Program-made: the position numbers and the translations under genes | Notes under the pieces: generated by a model | Databases searched by the model: none | What the model was told of the DNA's origin: nothing | The model's input: the letters and a program-made list of their open reading frames with translations, nothing else | Shown: piece after piece, positions 59,605 through 64,000 of the stretch | Layout: each line of letters starts with the position of its first letter | How positions within the stretch are numbered: the stretch's first letter is position 1 | Source of the DNA: Ramlibacter albus | GTDB taxonomy: Bacteria > Pseudomonadota > Gammaproteobacteria > Burkholderiales > Burkholderiaceae_C | Direction of reading: 5' to 3' | Length of the DNA: 64,000 nucleotides | Assembly: GCF_014297445.1 (NCBI RefSeq) | Contig: NZ_JACORU010000012.1 | Location: 1-64,000 of the forward strand

Positions 59605-60528
59605 GTGGTGGCGCTGGTGCTGGACCGCGTGTGGGGCGAGCCGCGGCTGCGGTGGCATCCGGTGGCGTGGATGGGCAGGTACCTGGGGTGGATCGGGGGC
59701 TTGATCGCGCCGAGAAGCGCGCAGCCTTCGCCGAACTGGACGGCGTTCTGGGCGGGAGCGCTCGCGTGGTACGGCGGGGCGGTGATGGTGGGTATCGCCG
59801 CGTGGGGCTTGCAATGGGATGCCATGACGCTGCATCCGTTGGCAGCGGGTGCGCTGGTGGGCGTGATGCTCAAGCCGATGCTGTCGTGGAAGATGCTTCG
59901 CGACGAGGTGATGCAGGTGGAACAGGCGCTTTCGCAATCGCTCGACGCGGGCCGCAGGCAGCTGGGGCGCATCGTGAGCCGCGAGGTGATGCAGCTCGAT
60001 GAATCGCAGGTGCGCGAAAGCGCGATCGAGTCGCTGGCCGAGAACCTGAACGACTCGGTGGTGGCGCCGCTCTTCTGGTTCGTGGTGGCGGGGCTGCCCG
60101 GCGCGGTGGTGTACCGCTTCGCGAACACGGCCGATGCGATGTGGGGCTACCGCGGCTTCCGCGCGGGTGTGCATTGGGAATGGGCCGGCAAGTGGGCGGC
60201 GCGTGCCGACGACGTGCTGTCGTGGATCCCGGCGCGGCTGACGGCCTTGCTCCTCGCGATCGCATCGGCCGATGTGGCGGTGTGGCGCTTGCGCAGGGAG
60301 GCGAAGCAGACGCCGTCGCCCAACAGCGGCTGGCCGATGGCGGCGATGGCGCTCGCGCTGGGTGTGCGGCTGCGCAAGCCGGGCGTCTATGCGCTCAATG
60401 CCAGCGGCCGGGCGCCCGGCAGCGACGACACGGTTCGCGCCGTCGCGCTTGGCAGCCGCAGTATCGTCATCATGGCCGCATGGGCAGTGCTGATGCTGCT
60501 CGCGCTGCAATGGGGCAGGGCGGTTTGA
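59605..60528 (+). CDS. cbiB: Adenosylcobinamide-phosphate synthase
   Basis: A 307-residue membrane enzyme that attaches aminopropanol phosphate to the corrin ring ('ALVLDRVWGEPRLRWHPVAW', 'REVMQLDESQVRESAIESLA', 'ENLNDSVVAPLFWFVVAGLP', 'YRFANTADAMWGYRG', 'WAARADDVLSWIPARL'). No ATG is available because the upstream sequence is a repeat element. GTG 59605 or 59608 gives a normal family N-terminus. TTG 59575, inside the repeat, is the alternative. Initiation may be weaker than in the original gene. Confidence 0.9.
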   Translation: MVALVLDRVWGEPRLRWHPVAWMGRYLGWIGGLIAPRSAQPSPNWTAFWAGALAWYGGAVMVGIAAWGLQWDAMTLHPLAAGALVGVMLKPMLSWKMLRDEVMQVEQALSQSLDAGRRQLGRIVSREVMQLDESQVRESAIESLAENLNDSVVAPLFWFVVAGLPGAVVYRFANTADAMWGYRGFRAGVHWEWAGKWAARADDVLSWIPARLTALLLAIASADVAVWRLRREAKQTPSPNSGWPMAAMALALGVRLRKPGVYALNASGRAPGSDDTVRAVALGSRSIVIMAAWAVLMLLALQWGRAV

Positions 60529-60562
60529 TGCGGCTGATCACCAAACGGGCGGGAGCGACTTG

Positions 60563-61990
60563 ATGCGCGCGAAGTGCGTGATGGTTCTGGGCACCACCAG
60601 CGGCGCCGGCAAGAGCTGGCTGGCCACGGCGCTGTGCCGCTGGTACGCGCGGCAAGGCCTGAAGGTGGCGCCGTTCAAGGCGCAGAACATGAGCAACAAC
60701 GCGCGCGTTGTCGCCGGCGGCGAGATCGGCAGCGCGCAGTACTTCCAGGCACTGGCTGCGCGCGCGGAACCGGAGGTGCGGATGAACCCGCTGCTGCTCA
60801 AGCCCGAGCGCGACACGCACAGCCAGGTGGTGCTGCTCGGGCAGGTGAGCGACGAGCTCACGCATGCGCCCTGGCGCGGGCGCAGCGAGAAGGTGTGGCC
60901 CGTTGTCGCGAAGGCACTCGACGAACTGCGCGAAGAGAACGACGTCGTCGTCATCGAAGGCGCCGGCTCGCCGGCCGAGATCAACCTCAAGGACGCCGAC
61001 ATCGTCAACATGCGCATCGCGCGGCATGCCGGCGCGCGCTGCCTGCTCGTCACGGACATCGACCGCGGCGGCGCCTTCGCGCACCTCTACGGCACGTGGG
61101 CGCTGCTGGACAACGAGGAGCGCAAGCTGCTCAAGGGCTTCGTGCTGAATCGCTTTCGTGGCGATGCCTCGCTGCTCGCGCCCGGCCCGCAGCAACTGCA
61201 GCAACTCACCGGCGTGCCGACCGTCGCCACGCTGCCGATGTGGTGGCATCACGGCCTGCCGGAAGAAGACGGCGTGTTCGACGACCGCAGCACGGCCGCG
61301 GGCGAGGTGAAGCTCACGATCGCCGTCGTCGCATACCCGCGCATCAGCAACCTCGACGAGTTCCAGCCGCTGAAGAACGTGCCCGGCGTGCGCCTCGTGT
61401 GGGCGCGCAGCCCGGCCGCGTTGGCCGGTGCCGACTGGATCGTGCTGCCGGGGTCCAAGCACACGACGGGCGACCTCGCGTGGCTGCGCGCGCAAGGGTT
61501 GGACCGCGCGATCGCCGCGCACGCGCAACGCGGCGGCCGCGTGCTGGGCATCTGCGGCGGGCTGCAGATGCTGGGCGAGGCGCTGGTGGACACGCACGGC
61601 ATCGACGGCAATGCGCCCGGGCTCGGGCTGCTGCCGCTGGTGACGCACTTCGAGCCCGACAAGACCGTGAAGCGCACGGCAACGCGGTTCGCGGAGCTCG
61701 CCCAACCATGGGCCGCGCTGTCGCACGTCAGCGTGAGCGGCTACGAGATCCACCACGGCCGCACGTTGCAGCACCCGGCGATGGCACCCGCGCGTGAGCT
61801 CATCCCGGCGCTGGCGTGGCAGTCGGGCAGCGTGCTGGGTGTGTACCTGCATGGCATGTTCGAGGACACGGCCGTGCTGCAAGCGCTGTTCGGTGCCGCC
61901 GCACCTACGCTTGACAGCGTGTTCGAAGGCCTCGCCGATTTCATCGACCGACACTTCGACCGCGGCCGCCTGCAGGCCCTCATTGCATGA
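60563..61990 (+). CDS. cobQ: Cobyric acid synthase
   Basis: A 475-residue glutamine amidotransferase that amidates the corrin side chains. P-loop 'VLGTTSGAGKSWLATALCRW', 'APFKAQNMSNNARVV', 'VVIEGAGSPAEINL', then the class I amidotransferase with catalytic Cys in 'VLGICGGLQMLGEAL' and His in 'SGYEIHHGRT'. Start ATG 60563 has GGGAG 9 bases upstream. Confidence 0.95.
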   Translation: MRAKCVMVLGTTSGAGKSWLATALCRWYARQGLKVAPFKAQNMSNNARVVAGGEIGSAQYFQALAARAEPEVRMNPLLLKPERDTHSQVVLLGQVSDELTHAPWRGRSEKVWPVVAKALDELREENDVVVIEGAGSPAEINLKDADIVNMRIARHAGARCLLVTDIDRGGAFAHLYGTWALLDNEERKLLKGFVLNRFRGDASLLAPGPQQLQQLTGVPTVATLPMWWHHGLPEEDGVFDDRSTAAGEVKLTIAVVAYPRISNLDEFQPLKNVPGVRLVWARSPAALAGADWIVLPGSKHTTGDLAWLRAQGLDRAIAAHAQRGGRVLGICGGLQMLGEALVDTHGIDGNAPGLGLLPLVTHFEPDKTVKRTATRFAELAQPWAALSHVSVSGYEIHHGRTLQHPAMAPARELIPALAWQSGSVLGVYLHGMFEDTAVLQALFGAAAPTLDSVFEGLADFIDRHFDRGRLQALIA

Positions 61991-62991
61991 ACCTCGAACA
62001 GACATTGCGCGAAAGGCTCGACGCCAAGACCAAACCCATCGGCTCGCTCGGCCGCCTCGAAGACCTCGCGGTGCAACTCGGCGTCGCGCTCGGCACCGAC
62101 GAACCTTCGCTCGACCACCCGCAGATGATCGTCTTCGCGGGCGACCACGGCGTGGCCGCCGCGCACGGCGTCTCGGCGTACCCGCGCGACGTGACCTGGC
62201 AGATGGTCAAGAACATCCTCGCGGGCGGCGCCGCGGTCAGCGTGCTCGCGCGCCAGCATGGCATCGCGCTCACCGTCGTCGACTGCGGCGTCGACCACGA
62301 CTTCGCGCCGCAGCCCGGGCTGGTGTTGCGCAAGGTGACGCCGGGGACCGCCGATTCGACGCAAGGCCCCGCGATGACGGCCGCCGAGTGCGCGCAAGCC
62401 ATCCAGCATGGGCGCGAAGTCGTGCGCGCATTGCCCGGCAACGCCGTGCTGCTGGGCGAGCTGGGCATCGGCAACACGTCGGCGGCATCGCTGCTGTGCG
62501 CGGCGCTGGCCGGGTGCACGCTGGACGACTGCGTGGGGCCCGGCACGGGGCTGGACGCCGCCGGTGTGCTGCGCAAGCGCGGCGTCCTGCAGCGCGCGCT
62601 CGAGCTGCACAAGCACGCGAGCGAGCCGCTGCAGGTGCTCGCGGCCTATGGCGGCTTCGAGATCGCGGCCATGGTCGGCGCGATCCAGCAGGCCGCGCAG
62701 GAGCGCCGCGTCGTGGTCGTGGATGGCTTCATCTCGACTTCCGCCGTGCTGGTGGCGCACGCCGTCGACCCGAAGGTGCTGCCAAGCTGCGTCTTCTCGC
62801 ACCGCTCCGGCGAGCGCGGGCACGAACTGATGCTGCGCCACCTCGGTGCGAAGCCCTTGCTGGACCTGGGCCTGCGGCTCGGGGAGGGTTCCGGGGCTGC
62901 GTTGGCGTGGCCGCTGCTGGTCTCCGCGTGCCTCATCATGCGGGACATGGCCACTTTCGAGTCCGCGAGGGTTTCGGGTAAGACCCCATAG
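61987..62991 (+). CDS. cobT: Nicotinate-nucleotide:dimethylbenzimidazole phosphoribosyltransferase
   Basis: A 334-residue enzyme that activates the lower ligand of B12. 'RLDAKTKPIGSLGRLEDLAV', 'VFAGDHGVAAAHGVSAYPRD', 'NAVLLGELGIGNTSAASLL', 'CVGPGTGLD' and 'DGFISTSAVLVAHAVDP' are hallmark motifs, with the catalytic Glu expected near the C-terminal 'LRLGEGSGAALAWPLL'. It overlaps cobQ by ATGA. It ends the B12 operon as far as seen. cobS and cobC do not follow. Confidence 0.96.
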   Translation: MNLEQTLRERLDAKTKPIGSLGRLEDLAVQLGVALGTDEPSLDHPQMIVFAGDHGVAAAHGVSAYPRDVTWQMVKNILAGGAAVSVLARQHGIALTVVDCGVDHDFAPQPGLVLRKVTPGTADSTQGPAMTAAECAQAIQHGREVVRALPGNAVLLGELGIGNTSAASLLCAALAGCTLDDCVGPGTGLDAAGVLRKRGVLQRALELHKHASEPLQVLAAYGGFEIAAMVGAIQQAAQERRVVVVDGFISTSAVLVAHAVDPKVLPSCVFSHRSGERGHELMLRHLGAKPLLDLGLRLGEGSGAALAWPLLVSACLIMRDMATFESARVSGKTP

Positions 62992-63055
62992 AAACCAGTT
63001 GTGGCGCCGCGTCCCCGGGGCTATCCTCCGCGCATTACAAAGCCTGGGAGCGCAC

Positions 63056-63493
63056 ATGTACAAGCGAATCCTCCTCGCCTATGACGGCTCGGACGCGGGC
63101 CAGAAGGCCCTGCTGGACTGCGGCGAGCTTGCGCAGTGGAGCCAGTCCGAAATCTTCCTCGTGGCCGTCATGCCGTCGGCCATGAGCTTCGTGGGCCTCG
63201 AAGGCGGCGTGTACGACGTGGAGCTCGAGGAGCGCGAGAAGAAGAAATACCAGGCCGTGCTGGAAGACGGGCTTCGGCGCCTGTCCGAGCGCGGATGGGC
63301 GGCCAAGGGTGAAGTGGTCGTGGGCGAGGCCATCGACGAGATCACCAAGTACGCGAGGAAGGTCGACGCCAACCTGATCGTCGTCGGCCACAAGCACCTG
63401 GACAGCTGGGCCGCGCGCTGGTGGCGCGGCTCGATCTCCGGTGCGCTGATCGAGCACGCACCGTGCAGCGTGCTGGTCACCATCACGCATTGA
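63056..63493 (+). CDS. Universal stress protein (UspA family)
   Basis: A 145-residue single-domain protein. 'YKRILLAYDGSDAGQKALLD' at the N-terminus and 'ANLIVVGHKHLDSW' to 'RGSISGALIEHAPCSVLV' at the C-terminus. The ATP-binding G-x2-G-x9-G-S/T loop lacks its second Gly, so nucleotide binding is uncertain. Start ATG 63056 has GGGAG 5 bases upstream. It stands alone. Confidence 0.92.
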   Translation: MYKRILLAYDGSDAGQKALLDCGELAQWSQSEIFLVAVMPSAMSFVGLEGGVYDVELEEREKKKYQAVLEDGLRRLSERGWAAKGEVVVGEAIDEITKYARKVDANLIVVGHKHLDSWAARWWRGSISGALIEHAPCSVLVTITH

Positions 63494-63543
63494 GGTTGCA
63501 CCCGGATTGCGAGGGCGAGTCATCTGCCCTTAAGCTCGCGGGC

Positions 63544-64000
63544 ATGAAGCAAGCACGCTGTACTTTCCTTGCCGCCTCCCTTGTCGTCCTGCTGGCCGGC
63601 TGCGCCGGCATGGCGCCCAGCGCGTCCGCGCCGCCGCCGAAGCTGGTGGTGTTCATGGCCGTCGACGGCCTGCCGCAGCGGCAGGTGCTGGCCTACCGCG
63701 ACCAGCTCGCGCCCGACGGGTTCGCCCGCTTCCTCGACCGCGGCGCGTGGTTTGCCGACGCGCACTACGCGCACTCGTTCACCGTCACGGCCGCGGGACA
63801 CGCCACCATGCTCACGGGCGCCTACCCGCACCGCACCGGCATCATCGGCAACGAATGGAAGGACCAGGCCACCGGCGCCGACGTCTACAACACGGGCGAC
63901 ACGTCCTGCCAGTACATCGGCAACCGCACGCGCCCGCTGGACGGAACCAGCCCGCGCAACCTGAAGGTCGAGACGGTGGGCGACGTGCTGCGCCGCGTGA
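63544..64000 (+). CDS. Alkaline-phosphatase-superfamily lipoprotein, 5' part
   Basis: The frame is open to the window edge (152 codons). It begins with a lipoprotein signal ('LAASLVVLLAGCAGMAPS', lipobox LAGC). The PafA-like phosphatase fold follows: metal Asp in 'LVVFMAVDGLPQR', nucleophile Thr in 'SFTVTAAGHATMLTGAYP', then 'GIIGNEWKDQATG'. It is probably a periplasmic phosphomonoesterase or phosphodiesterase anchored to a membrane. The C-terminal metal ligands lie outside the window. Confidence 0.88.
   Translation, partial: MKQARCTFLAASLVVLLAGCAGMAPSASAPPPKLVVFMAVDGLPQRQVLAYRDQLAPDGFARFLDRGAWFADAHYAHSFTVTAAGHATMLTGAYPHRTGIIGNEWKDQATGADVYNTGDTSCQYIGNRTRPLDGTSPRNLKVETVGDVLRRV

Overview
The window is 64 kb of GC-rich DNA with dense, overlapping operons. 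Gene content points to a free-living betaproteobacterium of the Burkholderiales, most likely Comamonadaceae. The signs are tripartite tricarboxylate (Tct) transporter genes, an oxalate operon, 6S RNA directly downstream of zapA, and a GC-rich intergenic repeat of a kind I associate with that family. There is no rRNA gene, so the genus cannot be fixed from this sequence. No tRNA gene, CRISPR array or replication origin was seen.

Layout. (1) 1-8.85 kb, minus strand: a two-component array. A LuxR-type response regulator is followed by six PAS, receiver or histidine-kinase proteins joined mostly by 4-base overlaps. The last kinase loses recognisable homology near position 119, where a foreign-looking plus-strand reading frame ends. 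(2) 9.17-19.98 kb, plus strand: one tightly packed seven-gene unit. It encodes two Csu-type fimbrial subunits, a chaperone, an usher with an extra N-terminal domain, an HD-GYP phosphodiesterase, a CHASE-GAF-GGDEF cyclase and a GspE/MshE-like ATPase with an apparent cyclic-di-GMP-binding N-domain. (3) 20.0-24.0 kb, minus strand: a second signalling cluster (stand-alone receiver, LuxR regulator, a membrane kinase with a frameshift in its ATPase domain, a GAF protein), plus a 49-bp relic of a duplicated regulator. (4) 24.1-26.8 kb: a hipBA-type pair with a palindromic promoter, then an Ala/Thr-rich secreted protein. (5) 27-41.6 kb: an oxalate module (oxc, frc, acyl-CoA ligase, fused fdsGB, fdsA), a divergent Crp/Fnr regulator, and a tctCBA transporter operon that ends in a cytidylate-kinase-like/BON fusion. 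The same TTGAC-N4-GTCAA palindrome lies in front of both the oxalate operon and tctC, which suggests one regulon for uptake and oxidation of oxalate.

(6) 41.65-49.6 kb: a LysR regulator and then an accessory region. It holds a DUF4184 membrane protein, two direct copies of a higBA locus whose toxins are broken in different ways while both antitoxins are intact, and, between them, two exported ankyrin proteins whose two shared modules are in opposite order. It ends at a decayed copy of the 3' end of a neighbouring formyltransferase gene. (7) 49.7-53.4 kb, minus strand: formyltransferase, TauE/SafE exporter, alpha/beta hydrolase, 6S RNA with its terminator, zapA and a zapB-like gene. (8) 53.4-63 kb, plus strand: a cobalamin riboswitch followed by a nine-gene vitamin B12 uptake and salvage operon (btuB, a signal-less BtuF-fold protein, cobU, btuF, btuC, btuD, cbiB, cobQ, cobT). 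A repeat insertion lies at the btuD-cbiB junction. (9) 63-64 kb: a universal stress protein and the start of a lipoprotein phosphatase cut by the window edge.

The two most notable systems are the fimbrial operon carrying its own cyclic-di-GMP cyclase, phosphodiesterase and candidate effector ATPase, and the oxalate/Tct regulon inferred from shared operators and a regulator with an Fnr-like recognition helix. Long reading frames opposite the real genes are common here because of the high GC content and were left out.
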